Assembly (NCBI GenBank): GCA_017519045.1 | Contig: JAFWTC010000040.1 | Location: 1-44,140, forward strand | DNA: 44,140 nucleotides | Source: Candidatus Methanomethylophilaceae archaeon | GTDB taxonomy: Archaea; Thermoplasmatota; Thermoplasmata; Methanomassiliicoccales; Methanomethylophilaceae | Direction: 5' to 3' | Part shown: in pieces, positions 8,793 through 17,113 of the stretch | How positions within the stretch are numbered: position 1 is the stretch's first letter | How the letters are laid out: each line of letters opens with the position of its first letter | Notes under the pieces: model-generated | Seen by the model: the letters and a program-made list of their open reading frames with translations, nothing else | Database searches by the model: none | Told to the model about the DNA's origin: nothing | Program-made: the position numbers and the translations under genes

Positions 8793-9594
8793 CCCCCTCC
8801 TCCCTGGTCTTGATATACCTCTTGGGGAGGACGTAGATCTCCCCCTCCCTGTCGGTGCCGACGCAGGACTCGACCTCGTACACCTCCCTGATCAGGTCCT
8901 CGTCGATGACCTTCTTGGGGTCGCCGATGGTCACTATGGATCCTTTCTTCATTATTATGCAGAGGTCGCAGTACCTCGCCATCAGGGAGATGTCGTGCTC
9001 CGCGACGATCACGGTCATGTCGCTGCGCGCCATCTTCTGGAGGTATTCCATCACCTCCAGCTTGTACTTCATGTCCAGATGGGACGTGGGCTCGTCCACG
9101 AGCATGATCTTCGGGTTCTGCACGTACGCCTTGGCTATCAGCGTGCGCTGCTTCTCGCCCGATGAGAGGAGAGACACCTGCTTCCTCCTGTACTGGTCCA
9201 GGCCGAACGTGCGGAGGGCCTCCCTCACGACCTTCTCATCGTCCTCGGACTCCCACCAGACCCTGTTGACGAAGGGATACCTGCCGAGCATCACCATGTC
9301 CATGACGGACATCCCGTATATCGAACCGACCTCCGCGGGGACGTTGGCCACCACCCTGGCTATGTCGGCCGGCCTCATCCTCGATATGTCCTCCCCGTCG
9401 ACCCTGACGGTCCCGGTCCAGGACGTGTGGAGCTTGTTTATGCACTTCATCATCGTGGACTTCCCGCAGCCGTTCGGCCCGATCAGGCCGACGAGAAGCC
9501 CCTTGGGGACGCTGAACGAGACGCCGTGCAAAGCCTCGAAGTCGTCGAACCTCATCCTGAGGCCCTCGACCTCCAGCAAAGGCTCATCCGTCAT
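8710..9594 (-). CDS. ABC transporter ATP-binding protein, BtuD/FecE type
   Basis: A 294-residue ATPase for import of metal chelates or cobalamin. Walker A GPNGCGKST (about 38-46), a signature LLSSGEKQR, Walker B KIMLVDEP, the D-loop SHLD and switch His in AEHDISL are all present. It pairs with the permease just upstream (11-base overlap) and with the BtuF-like protein of the same operon. Homology fades at about residue 262 (near ..YIKTREEG); the last 30 residues come from reading through 83 bases of the following BspA-like gene and are low-complexity (arginine- and glycine-rich), so the tail is probably not functional. Cobalamin is the preferred substrate from context only. Confidence 0.88.
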   Translation of the reverse strand: MTDEPLLEVEGLRMRFDDFEALHGVSFSVPKGLLVGLIGPNGCGKSTMMKCINKLHTSWTGTVRVDGEDISRMRPADIARVVANVPAEVGSIYGMSVMDMVMLGRYPFVNRVWWESEDDEKVVREALRTFGLDQYRRKQVSLLSSGEKQRTLIAKAYVQNPKIMLVDEPTSHLDMKYKLEVMEYLQKMARSDMTVIVAEHDISLMARYCDLCIIMKKGSIVTIGDPKKVIDEDLIREVYEVESCVGTDREGEIYVLPKRYIKTREEGDEGSRGHDPAGGAPGAGPSSIFRRRRR

Positions 9595-10735
9595 ATTCGC
9601 GCCCCCTCTTCACCAGCATGTACGCGAACACCGGGGTCCCGATCAGCGCGGTTATGGCGCCAACGGGGAGCTCAAGCGGCGATATGGCCACCCTCGCTAT
9701 GATGTCCGCGAACAGCATCAGGCATCCCCCCAGGACTATGGACGCCGGCATGATCAGCCTGTGGTCGCTCCCGAGCATCATCCTGCACGCATGAGGGACG
9801 ATGAGCCCCACGAACCCTATGACCCCTACGAAGGCGACGCAGACGGAAGTCAGGACGGAGGCCACGACCATCATAATCGCCTTGAACCTCCTGACGTTCA
9901 TCCCCAGGAGCCTGGCCTGGTCCTCCCCCGACATGAACAGGTTGAACTCCCTCGCCCAGAGCATCGCGATGACCGCGATCCCTATCGACGGGATCAGGAC
10001 GAGGAAGGCGTTCTCCCAGGTGATGTTGCCGAAGGACCCGTACAGCCACCACATGACGTTGGTGAGGTTGTCCTTGTTCAGCGACAGGAATATCGTCTGA
10101 ACAGATGAGAATGCGAATCCGACTATCACTCCGGAAAGGATGTAGTTGGTGGCCGACCCTCCGGCTCCCTCGGCGACCGCCAGCGTGAGCCCGAAGGCCA
10201 GAAGCCCTCCCGCGATCGCCGCCAGCGGGATGATGTATGCGGAATAGCCGGCGAGGAAGGACAGGGACGCCAGGGTCGTGGACGCGGCTACCGCCAGGCA
10301 TCCCGCCCCGGAGGACACCCCGGTGATGTACGGGTCCACCAGCGGGTTCCTGATGAGGGCCTGGAACATGCACCCGGCTATCGCGAGCCCGGCTCCCACG
10401 CCTATGGCCGCGACCACCCTCGGAAGCCTCGACGAGAACACGTACAGCTCCTCGGTGGTCAGGTCCTCCCCGCCCTTGGATATGGCGGAGACCAGCGCCG
10501 AGAACGCGTCGGTTATCGGTATTATGCCTCCGGACGATATGGAGATCGATATCAGGAACATCGCGAACAGGAACACCAGCCCCGCGGCCAGGATTATCCT
10601 GAAGCGGCGCTTCTTCACCCCGACCTCGCTCTTGTCGTCCTCTGAGGGGACCATGCTCTCGCTCATCCCCTTGAATCCCTTGCGGAGCGTGGAGAACGCC
10701 CCCTTCAGCGGTCCGCGCCCGCTATCCTCGACCAT
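9584..10735 (-). CDS. ABC transporter permease, BtuC/FecCD type
   Basis: A 383-residue permease of the FecCD family (cobalamin, heme or Fe-siderophore import), with about ten membrane helices after a charged N-terminal tail of some 45 residues. Family hallmarks include LPRVVAAIGVGAGLAIAG, NPLVDPYITGVSSGAG and GFVGLIVPHACRMMLGSDHR, the latter contacting the ATPase. The ATG at 10735 directly abuts the stop of the upstream propeller gene (10736-10738). It overlaps the ATPase start by 11 bases. The long basic/acidic N-terminal extension (with MSESMVPSEDDKSE) is unusual; the Met within it is an alternative start. Confidence 0.88.
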   Translation of the reverse strand: MVEDSGRGPLKGAFSTLRKGFKGMSESMVPSEDDKSEVGVKKRRFRIILAAGLVFLFAMFLISISISSGGIIPITDAFSALVSAISKGGEDLTTEELYVFSSRLPRVVAAIGVGAGLAIAGCMFQALIRNPLVDPYITGVSSGAGCLAVAASTTLASLSFLAGYSAYIIPLAAIAGGLLAFGLTLAVAEGAGGSATNYILSGVIVGFAFSSVQTIFLSLNKDNLTNVMWWLYGSFGNITWENAFLVLIPSIGIAVIAMLWAREFNLFMSGEDQARLLGMNVRRFKAIMMVVASVLTSVCVAFVGVIGFVGLIVPHACRMMLGSDHRLIMPASIVLGGCLMLFADIIARVAISPLELPVGAITALIGTPVFAYMLVKRGREYDG

Positions 10736-12637
10736 TCACGCACCTCTGTAGAGCTTGACGACGCACAGCGTGAACGCCGCCAGCAATGCGAAAAGGGCTA
10801 TCCATGACCAGTGGGCCAGCCCCTGCGACTCGTACGTTATGTCCGACGTGGAGTCCCTAGGGATCCCGCGCGTCTCCGATATCACGTAAACTGCGCCGTA
10901 GTCGTTGCCTACGAACACCTTGCCGTCCGCCACGGTCGGGGCGCACATGCTGTACGCGGACCCCCCGTACGGGGACGCCTTGGCCTTCCAGACCACCGTG
11001 CCCGTGTCGGCGTCCATGCACCAGACCCATCCGCCCAGCGACCCCTCGGATCCCGGCGAGTAGTCCATGCTGTAGACTCTGCCGTCGCAATAGGTGACCC
11101 CGCCTATCGACAGGGCGTCGGTGTCCTGGACCCAGCCCATGGAGCAGTCGGACAGCCAGAACGAGTAGTATCCGCTGACCAGCTCCCTCTCCGCGCCGGT
11201 GTCGTGGTCGGTCACCGACCTCTCCCCGTCCGGCGTGTAGGAAACGTACGAGTAGAACCTGTCCCCGAACACCGCCGGCTTGCTGCACAGTAGCCCCTTC
11301 TGCCAGATCACGGACCCGTCGCGGAGGTCCACCAGCATGATCCCTCCGCGGCTGGAGGTCATGCCGCCGTCCGCATAGCACACTAGGATCCTCTCCCCGG
11401 GGCAGACGGATACGGAGGTGACCGCGCCCACCGGATTCCCGGACAGGTCGTGCATCTGCCTGCCCCAGACGGGCCCGCCGTCGACGGCGCTGACGCATGT
11501 GAGCCTTCCGGAATAGTTCCCGGAGACTAGAACCCTCTCGCCGCCCAGCTCCGCCAGATACGGCGGATAGTAGTAGAAGCATCCCCTGAGGGAGTCCTCC
11601 GGGACGTGGGTCCAGATCTCCTGGAATCCCTCCTCCCTGTCTACGGAGTAGCACCTGGTAACGCCGTCGGAGGCGTTGAAGTACAGTGCGCCGTTCTCGT
11701 AGACGGCGTTGGTGACGCCCGCGTTGACGTGTATCCTGTCCCTCACGACGGGCGCGTCGCCCTTCATCACCTTGTACTCGGTGGACCTGGCCATGTTGCA
11801 CTTGTCCGGGGACGAGCCTTCCGGATACAGCTCGGCCAGAGGCTCCCCAGTGAACCTGTCGAAGCAGTAGACGTGCCAGTTCCCGGAAGTCAGCACTATG
11901 GTGTCACCTATTATCACCGGAGTGGTGATCTCTATGTTTCCTGAATCAGAATAGCTGAGGGACCACGCCACCTGCTTGTTCACAGGATCCAGACAGTAAA
12001 GCCATGCCAGGCTCTCCATGCCGACGCTCCCGTAAACCCCGGCGACCGTGTGGTAGATCAGGCCGTCGGCGTACAGGATGCTGGAATCCACCGCCCCCTG
12101 GTAGGCGTTGTACCACTCCAGCGGAACCGCGACGCTGTCCGGCCCGTAGGAGCGGCTGACGCCATCGGACGAGGAGTTCCCCCTGAAGGAGGTCCAGACG
12201 TCCTCGTAATCCGGAGTGGATGCGGGCACGGCCAACCCGGCTGGATAGAATCCGAGCGCCATGCTGCCTCCCAGATATTCCAGATCCACGTCGTATGGCT
12301 CGGGATCCCAGGACACGCCGTTCCAGGAATACAGCCTCCAGGAGCATTCCTGCATGCCCGGGGTGGACTCGCTCCCGACGGTCACGGGGCCGCGTCCTCC
12401 CACGGACAGGACCCTCACGCCGTCCTGGAAGTCCTCGAACTCTATCGCGACCCCGGCGGAGGAGAGCGTGCCTTCCAGGGTGTCCTGGACGGATCCGGAA
12501 GGAGCCACGTCGTACCAGCGGATGTCCCCGTTCCCGAAATCGATCAGGAGCCTCTCGTGACTGTCCTCCCCGTCGGCAGACGAGGCGGGAACGGCCAGAA
12601 ACAGCAGCAGAAGCAGAAGCGTCAGTCCCTTTGCCAT
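10736..12637 (-). CDS. Surface protein: DUF4430-like domain + PQQ-type beta-propeller + membrane anchor
   Basis: A 633-residue protein with a signal peptide (1-22), an N-terminal domain (about 28-135) that resembles DUF4430/transcobalamin-like domains (LLIDFGNGDIRWYDV, then WRLYSWNGVSWDP and LGFYPAGL), a beta-propeller of PQQ/outer-membrane-assembly type over about 140-590 (repeated blades such as WLYCLDPVNKQVAWSL and WCMDADTGTVVWKAKA) and a C-terminal helix (about 604-626) ending in KLYRGA. It is predicted to sit outside the cell anchored at its C terminus. The start at 12637 overlaps the upstream BtuF-like gene by 16 bases. A longer open frame upstream of 12637 is the shadow of that gene. 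Role in cofactor capture is inferred from the operon; no enzyme activity is implied by the propeller. Confidence 0.8.
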   Translation of the reverse strand: MAKGLTLLLLLLFLAVPASSADGEDSHERLLIDFGNGDIRWYDVAPSGSVQDTLEGTLSSAGVAIEFEDFQDGVRVLSVGGRGPVTVGSESTPGMQECSWRLYSWNGVSWDPEPYDVDLEYLGGSMALGFYPAGLAVPASTPDYEDVWTSFRGNSSSDGVSRSYGPDSVAVPLEWYNAYQGAVDSSILYADGLIYHTVAGVYGSVGMESLAWLYCLDPVNKQVAWSLSYSDSGNIEITTPVIIGDTIVLTSGNWHVYCFDRFTGEPLAELYPEGSSPDKCNMARSTEYKVMKGDAPVVRDRIHVNAGVTNAVYENGALYFNASDGVTRCYSVDREEGFQEIWTHVPEDSLRGCFYYYPPYLAELGGERVLVSGNYSGRLTCVSAVDGGPVWGRQMHDLSGNPVGAVTSVSVCPGERILVCYADGGMTSSRGGIMLVDLRDGSVIWQKGLLCSKPAVFGDRFYSYVSYTPDGERSVTDHDTGAERELVSGYYSFWLSDCSMGWVQDTDALSIGGVTYCDGRVYSMDYSPGSEGSLGGWVWCMDADTGTVVWKAKASPYGGSAYSMCAPTVADGKVFVGNDYGAVYVISETRGIPRDSTSDITYESQGLAHWSWIALFALLAAFTLCVVKLYRGA

Positions 12638-14046
12638 TCCAGCAGCCCCTGCGCCTTCACGTAAGTGAGGTATCCGTTGTCCCCGTCGTTGTAGCTGTTC
12701 CCGTAATACTTCACGCCTACGGTATCCGTCGGATCCGCCGCCTCGAAGGAATCCGGATCCATTATCTTCGCCAGAAGCTCCAGCGACTCCGGAAGCCTGG
12801 CCCCCGGCCTGGAGAGGAGGCTGGCAGCGTCGGCCGAGAACACGTAGACCTCGCCGTTCCTGTACGCAGGAGTCTCCTTCCACATGTCGTTCAGGCTGGC
12901 CAGCACCGTCCGATATTCCCTCTGGGACTTGATCTCGGACAGCTCGTAGATTATGACGATCACGTCGGGCTGCCTGTCGTACACCGCCTCCTTGTCCACC
13001 ATGAACCAGGACTCGGACTCTGTGGAGAACACGTTGACGGCGCCGAGGGACTCTATCATGTTGGTGACGTAGGTGTTCCCTCCGGCCGTGTACGGCGACT
13101 CGCTCACGCCCAGCGAGACGAACACCTTCTTCCCGCTGAGGTCCGCGACCCTGCATATGTTGTTGATCGCCTCGTTCACGTCCTTGATGTAGGCGTTGCC
13201 GACCTCGGAGAATCCCAGCGCGGAGGCGCATATCCAGAGGTTCTTGAGGAGATCGTCGGTGTTGTTGGTGGCGTTCAGCACCACGCAGTTTATCCCCGCC
13301 TTCCTGAGCTTGTCCGCCATGGTGACGTGCTCCCCGGTCCCGCCGTCCATGAACACCAGGTCGGGGGACTCCGCCGCTATGAGCTCGAAGTTCGGATCGG
13401 TGAAACCCCCGACTATGCGGACGTCTCCGCTCCTCTGGCGTTCCACCAGGCTGTGCGGGTAGTCGCAGTAGCGGTCGGTGGCGATCACGTACCGGAGGCC
13501 CCCTACCGCGGCCACGGTCTCAGCCACCGAGGGCGCCAGGGCCACGATCCTGAGCTTCTCTCCAGCGTTGTTGAGGCCGCGGTCGGCGTAGTTGTAATAC
13601 GTGAACCCGGTGGCGTCCACGGCCGGCATCATCCCGCTTCCCGTCCCGGTTCTCGCCCACGATATTATCTTCTGGCTGGAGACGTCGAAGGAGCCGGGAT
13701 CCTCGACCTCCGCCCAGCGGACGTCCTTCCCCTGGCCCTCGAGCACGTACATGCCCCAGCTCACGTTGAGAAGCTGGGGGACGTTGTTCACGGAATACAC
13801 CGTGCCGTCGTCGTTCATCTCCAGCTTGTATCCCCTGGAGCCGCACACGGACTCCAGGGCGTCCATGCCGCTCATGCTGTCCTCGAAGCGGAGCTCCGCC
13901 CATTCGACGTTGTAGTAGGCGTAATCGATCATCACGCCCTGCTTCTCGTCGACGGTGTCCACCGTGAAGCCGATGAACGGCACCGAGGCCACGACCGCCA
14001 CGGCTATGACGGCCGCGACGACCAACTTCACGTTAGAGGCCTTCAT
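12622..14046 (-). CDS. DUF4430-like + BtuF-like substrate-binding protein
   Basis: A 474-residue membrane-tethered binding protein. An N-terminal helix (7-27) is an uncleaved anchor or signal. Residues about 38-135 resemble a DUF4430 (transcobalamin C-domain-like) fold: MDALESVCGSRGYKLEMNDD, then a Trp-rich WGMYVLEGQG. Residues about 165-430 are a helical-backbone periplasmic binding domain of BtuF/FepB type (LRIVALAPSVAETVAAVGG, ESPDLVFMDGG, ADLSGKKVFVSLG). Such domains deliver cobalamin, heme or siderophores to FecCD permeases, and the matching permease and ATPase follow downstream. The ATG at 14046 overlaps the upstream stop as ATGA. Joining a cobalamin-grip-like domain to a BtuF-like domain in one chain suggests a corrinoid ligand; ligand identity is inference. 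Confidence 0.82.
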   Translation of the reverse strand: MKASNVKLVVAAVIAVAVVASVPFIGFTVDTVDEKQGVMIDYAYYNVEWAELRFEDSMSGMDALESVCGSRGYKLEMNDDGTVYSVNNVPQLLNVSWGMYVLEGQGKDVRWAEVEDPGSFDVSSQKIISWARTGTGSGMMPAVDATGFTYYNYADRGLNNAGEKLRIVALAPSVAETVAAVGGLRYVIATDRYCDYPHSLVERQRSGDVRIVGGFTDPNFELIAAESPDLVFMDGGTGEHVTMADKLRKAGINCVVLNATNNTDDLLKNLWICASALGFSEVGNAYIKDVNEAINNICRVADLSGKKVFVSLGVSESPYTAGGNTYVTNMIESLGAVNVFSTESESWFMVDKEAVYDRQPDVIVIIYELSEIKSQREYRTVLASLNDMWKETPAYRNGEVYVFSADAASLLSRPGARLPESLELLAKIMDPDSFEAADPTDTVGVKYYGNSYNDGDNGYLTYVKAQGLLEWQRD

Positions 14047-16073
14047 CGGCTCTTCCTGCTCCTCATGACCAGGAACGCGACCACCAGCAGGGCCACGACC
14101 GCCGCCGCGCCTATGGCGACGTACATCATCGTGTTGTCGCCGGAGGAGGTGGGCGCCGAGGCGTCCGTCAGCTTTCCGCCGGAGCCCGCGAACTCGCGTC
14201 CCGCCAGGTCCGATGCGGACGTGACCTTCTTGGCCCCGTCCGAGAACTCCACCGAGAACGAGTCTGCGGAGACCGACTTGAGCATGTGAGAGAACGACAC
14301 GTGCTCCAAGGCCCCGCATCCGGAGAACGCCGAGCTGGATATCGTCTCCGCATGCCCCATCTTGAGCTCCTTGAGGGCGGAGCATCCCTGGAACGCCTTC
14401 TCCCCTATGACCGCGAACGGGCCCGTGTCGACGCTCGCGAGGTACTTGCATCCGGAGAACGCCTCGTCCCCTATCTTCATACCCCGGTCCTGCTCCGCCC
14501 CCAGCGGCCCGCTCCTGAGCGTGAAGGCGTCCTTGAGGGCCAGCGAGGTTATGCCGGACCCGCTGAACGCCCTGGCGCCGATGGAGTCCACCGAGAACGA
14601 GCGCCCGTCGAAGGAGACGGTCGCGGGGACGACCAACGCGCCGACCGCGGAATCCGCTCCGATGACGGCCGCCTTGGCAGGATTCAACGACGTGACCCTG
14701 CACCTCAGCCCGTCGGAAGTGAACTCGTCCCCGACGGCTGCGCCCTTGGAGACGGCCTTGAACACCGGGGTCACGTCCATGTCAGACACCACGGAGGAGA
14801 GGTCCTTGCTCCAGCCGGCGAACTCGTAGGAGAAGCCGTCTGAATCCGGCTTGTACGGGACGGACCCTTCGAAACGGGACGGGGATCCGCTGACGACGCG
14901 GTCCACGTACAAGACGGCCTTCATGGACTCGTCCCAGTAGCGGACCAGATACACCTTGGCCTCCTCGAACTTGGCCACGAACTTCGTGTCGCCCTTTATC
15001 TTGGCGGTGGTGTCCCCCCATCCGGCGAATATCTTCCCGGCGGGGGCCTCGGGCTCCGGAACGAGGGACATGTCCGGAACGCCGCCGTATTCGAGGTACT
15101 GGCTGGCGATGACCGTCCCGTCCTCGAGCTCGAACGTGACCAGAGGGGTGCTGGAAATGCAGAATATCTCATCGGTCTCCGGGTTAGGCTCAGGGCCGCC
15201 CTTGTCGATGACGAAGCCCTCGGCGTACGGGTCCTCGGTCGAGATGAGGTAGATGCACTCGACGTACTTGTACACGGCCGGGTCGTAGAACCCCAGGGTC
15301 CAGTCGTTGTAGTACCACTCATGGTCCACCCAGGTCCACTGGCTCCAGTAGGACCAGACGTCGTTCTCGATCAGGACGTCGCCGAGGCCGAACATGCTGT
15401 TGATCCAGCTCTGCAGGTCATTCCCGTTGGCGTCCATTCCGGACTTCAGGTCTATCTCGAACCCGTTGGAGTCCATGGCGTCCTTCAGGACCTCCCCCAT
15501 GGAGGACCCGGTCCCCTTGAGCCAGAAACCCTCCTTCCTGGTCTCTGCGTCGAACGCGGCCAGCATGTCCGGGACGTCGGGAGCGAATCCGTTGGCGAAC
15601 CTTATGAACACGTAGCCCTCGGCCTCTGGCTTGAAATCCGGGACTGAATACACGTTGGTTCCGTCGACGTTGCTGAGGGTGCTCACGTGGAGGCAGTATG
15701 CGGACCCGGAGGCCATCATGCCGTCGGAGTTGGGGTCGAAGGCCATCATCCCCCAGCCCGAGGTCCCCAGCTGAAGCCACTGGTGCACGCGCCAGTAATG
15801 GCTGTCGTCCAGCTCGCGGCCGTCCACGGACCTGATGTTGCCCCTGTCGTTGAGCGCCATCGTCTTCCCCTGGTCGGCCAGGGCGGCCTCGATGGCGCCC
15901 CTTACGTTGGAAACACCGTCCACCACGGACAGGTCGTACCCGCCGCCCTCGTTCTCCACGTAGACCCTTACGCCGTCACATGTGGCCGCAGAGCTCTCGT
16001 CCGACATCAGAAATGCCGGAGCCAGCAGCACCAGCGCGACGACGACCCCTATCATGACGCTCCAGAAGCGCAT
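14043..16073 (-). CDS. Surface protein with two DUF4430-like domains, Listeria-Bacteroides repeats and LRR
   Basis: A 676-residue protein, first gene of the operon. Signal peptide about 1-30; DUF4430-like domain 1 about 35-133 (SHYWRVHQWLQLGTSGWGMM, a YWxxxQW core); domain 2 about 153-277 (GSSMGEVLKDAMDSNGFEI, then WSYWSQWTWVDHEW); Listeria-Bacteroides repeats about 311-440; BspA-type LRR_5 repeats about 480-600 (IGDEAFSGCKYL, IGEKAFQGCSAL); membrane anchor about 649-670 with tail RSRKSR. DUF4430 is related to the C-terminal domain of transcobalamin and intrinsic factor. I infer a surface receptor that hands ligand to the BtuF-like protein made from the next gene. The repeat and LRR half resembles the 973-residue protein at the other end of the operon. 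Confidence 0.8.
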   Translation of the reverse strand: MRFWSVMIGVVVALVLLAPAFLMSDESSAATCDGVRVYVENEGGGYDLSVVDGVSNVRGAIEAALADQGKTMALNDRGNIRSVDGRELDDSHYWRVHQWLQLGTSGWGMMAFDPNSDGMMASGSAYCLHVSTLSNVDGTNVYSVPDFKPEAEGYVFIRFANGFAPDVPDMLAAFDAETRKEGFWLKGTGSSMGEVLKDAMDSNGFEIDLKSGMDANGNDLQSWINSMFGLGDVLIENDVWSYWSQWTWVDHEWYYNDWTLGFYDPAVYKYVECIYLISTEDPYAEGFVIDKGGPEPNPETDEIFCISSTPLVTFELEDGTVIASQYLEYGGVPDMSLVPEPEAPAGKIFAGWGDTTAKIKGDTKFVAKFEEAKVYLVRYWDESMKAVLYVDRVVSGSPSRFEGSVPYKPDSDGFSYEFAGWSKDLSSVVSDMDVTPVFKAVSKGAAVGDEFTSDGLRCRVTSLNPAKAAVIGADSAVGALVVPATVSFDGRSFSVDSIGARAFSGSGITSLALKDAFTLRSGPLGAEQDRGMKIGDEAFSGCKYLASVDTGPFAVIGEKAFQGCSALKELKMGHAETISSSAFSGCGALEHVSFSHMLKSVSADSFSVEFSDGAKKVTSASDLAGREFAGSGGKLTDASAPTSSGDNTMMYVAIGAAAVVALLVVAFLVMRSRKSR

Positions 16074-16083
16074 ACCTGTTCCC

Positions 16084-16103
16084 CCGGTCCGGACCGGTCC
16101 GGA
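16084..16103. promoter_or_regulatory. GC-rich palindrome in leader of corrinoid-type operon
   Basis: TCCGGACCGGTCCGGA (16088-16103) is a perfect 16-bp palindrome; an overlapping 14-bp palindrome spans 16084-16097. It lies 11-30 bases upstream of the start codon at 16073, within the transcribed leader if the TATA box near 16175 is used. It could be an operator or a leader hairpin covering the ribosome-binding region. Confidence 0.45.
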
Positions 16104-16170
16104 TCACGATGACGATTGCCGCCTGACCGGACGGCACCATCCATCCAATGATGATGTCAGCGATTATTGA

Positions 16171-16187
16171 TGTATAATAATTATAGA
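16171..16187 (-). promoter_or_regulatory. TATA region of DUF4430/Btu-like operon
   Basis: The AT-rich block GTATAATAATTATAG (16172-16186) gives TATA-like elements on both strands in an otherwise GC-rich spacer. On the minus strand it would place transcript starts about 75-80 bases before the ATG at 16073, leaving a leader that contains the palindrome at 16088-16103. Apart from these two signals I see no gene in 16074-16300. Confidence 0.5.
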
Positions 16188-16300
16188 CAAGCGGGCTTAA
16201 TATGCCAATAGCGTACGAACGAAAACCGTCGCCGCATGCCAGTGACCGCGGAAGGGCGATCGAATCTACGTGGAGAGAATTCGATAGAAGATGCACAAGG

Positions 16301-16373
16301 TGGGCCCGCCCAGATTTGAACTGGAGTTACGTGCACCCCAAGCACGAAGGATACCAAGCTACCCCACGGGCCC
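16301..16373 (-). tRNA. tRNA-Pro (anticodon GGG)
   Basis: A complete 73-base cloverleaf on the minus strand: acceptor GGGCCCG / CGGGCCC, D-arm with GGTA loop, anticodon stem CGTGC / GCACG with loop TTGGGGT (anticodon GGG, proline), a four-base variable loop, T-arm TCCAG-TTCAAAT-CTGGG and discriminator A. No intron. The 3' CCA is not encoded. It stands alone between two protein operons. Confidence 0.96.
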
Positions 16374-16397
16374 ACAAAAGGCGTGAACCAATTCCCG

Positions 16398-16408
16398 ATT
16401 ATAAATCT
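16398..16408 (-). promoter_or_regulatory. TATA box of tRNA-Pro
   Basis: ATTTATAATC on the minus strand, 26-34 bases before the tRNA 5' end, a normal archaeal promoter distance. Confidence 0.6.
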
Positions 16409-16439
16409 TGCGATACCGGGAACCAGGCTGGAATGTAGA

Positions 16440-16474
16440 TGGGAAAGAAAAATGGAAAGGGTCCGAGGACCCTG
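16440..16474 (-). terminator. Terminator of the L18e-L13-S9-RpoN operon
   Basis: On the minus strand, GGGTCC-TC-GGACCC (16459-16472) is followed by the pyrimidine-rich run TTTCCATTTTTCTTTCCC, about 35-65 bases after the rpoN stop. Confidence 0.6.
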
Positions 16475-16506
16475 TTTTACAGCCCAGAGGGCCTTGAAGG
16501 TTCTGC

Positions 16507-16698
16507 TCATCCGAGAGGCGCGATCTCTCCGATCAGATCGGCGTGCGCCACTATCATCCTGCGGCAGCAGTATCTCTCGAATCCCAGGTCGTCGAGGACC
16601 GCCTGAGGGTCTTCGCCGTTCCTGACGCGATCGACGTAGGGCTTGTAGGAGGATCCCACGACCTTGCCGCATGTGAAGCATCTAACCGGAATTATCAT
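16507..16698 (-). CDS. rpoN: DNA-directed RNA polymerase subunit N (RpoN/Rpb10)
   Basis: A 63-residue zinc-binding subunit that helps assemble archaeal RNA polymerase around subunits D and L. The zinc ligands are CFTCG near the N terminus ([12 protein letters not shown]) and the adjacent CC of RYCCRRM. Length matches the family. I chose the ATG at 16698 because GAGGTG sits about seven bases upstream; a GTG at 16704 is in frame but falls inside that ribosome-binding sequence. It is the last gene of the classic archaeal L18e-L13-S9-RpoN operon. Confidence 0.96.
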   Translation of the reverse strand: MIIPVRCFTCGKVVGSSYKPYVDRVRNGEDPQAVLDDLGFERYCCRRMIVAHADLIGEIAPLG

Positions 16699-16707
16699 GC
16701 ACACACC

Positions 16708-17109
16708 TCAACGGTAGGACTTCTGCTTCTTGGCGCGGGCGCCGGGTCCAAGAGGGTTCTTGGGAAGCTTGCGCCTGTCATCGTTGATTATGAGGGTCCT
16801 GTCGTAGGCCCTGAATACCGCCTCGAGCTCCTCGTCCTTGTAGAACTCGACGAGCCCCCTGGCGATGGCGGTCCTGGCGGCCGCGGCCTGGCCCATGACT
16901 CCTCCGCCGTTGACGGTGACTGCGATGTCGACGTTCTGGGCCTTCTCGGGAACGAGCCCGAGGGGCTCCTCGATCTTGAGCTTCGCCAGCTCGGGCGTGA
17001 ATACGTCGATGGGGACCTTGTTGATGGTGACCTTTCCGTTGCCGGCCTTGACGACTGCCCTCGCGATGGCGGTCTTCCTCTTTCCGCTAGTGTTTACGCA
17101 CTCAACCAT
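16708..17109 (-). CDS. rps9: 30S ribosomal protein S9 (uS9)
   Basis: A 133-residue small-subunit protein whose C-terminal tail reaches the P-site tRNA. Typical segments are SGKRKTAIARAVVK near the N terminus, VNGGGVMGQAAAARTAIARGL in the middle and the basic tail GARAKKQKSYR ending in Arg. It lies a few bases after L13 and before rpoN in the conserved archaeal operon. Confidence 0.97.
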   Translation of the reverse strand: MVECVNTSGKRKTAIARAVVKAGNGKVTINKVPIDVFTPELAKLKIEEPLGLVPEKAQNVDIAVTVNGGGVMGQAAAARTAIARGLVEFYKDEELEAVFRAYDRTLIINDDRRKLPKNPLGPGARAKKQKSYR

Positions 17110-17113
17110 GGGA

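Noticed and set aside
12601-12635. CAG/AAG-like trinucleotide run
   Set aside because: It encodes the poly-leucine core of the signal peptide of the propeller protein; not a repeat element.
12220-14289. Plus-strand open frame of 689 codons
   Set aside because: It is antisense to the BtuF-like and neighbouring genes, rich in Arg/His/Pro, without start signals or family features; a product of GC-rich codon use on the other strand.
16202-16438. Plus-strand open frame after a TATA-like block
   Set aside because: It runs through the tRNA-Pro gene in antisense and shows no family features.
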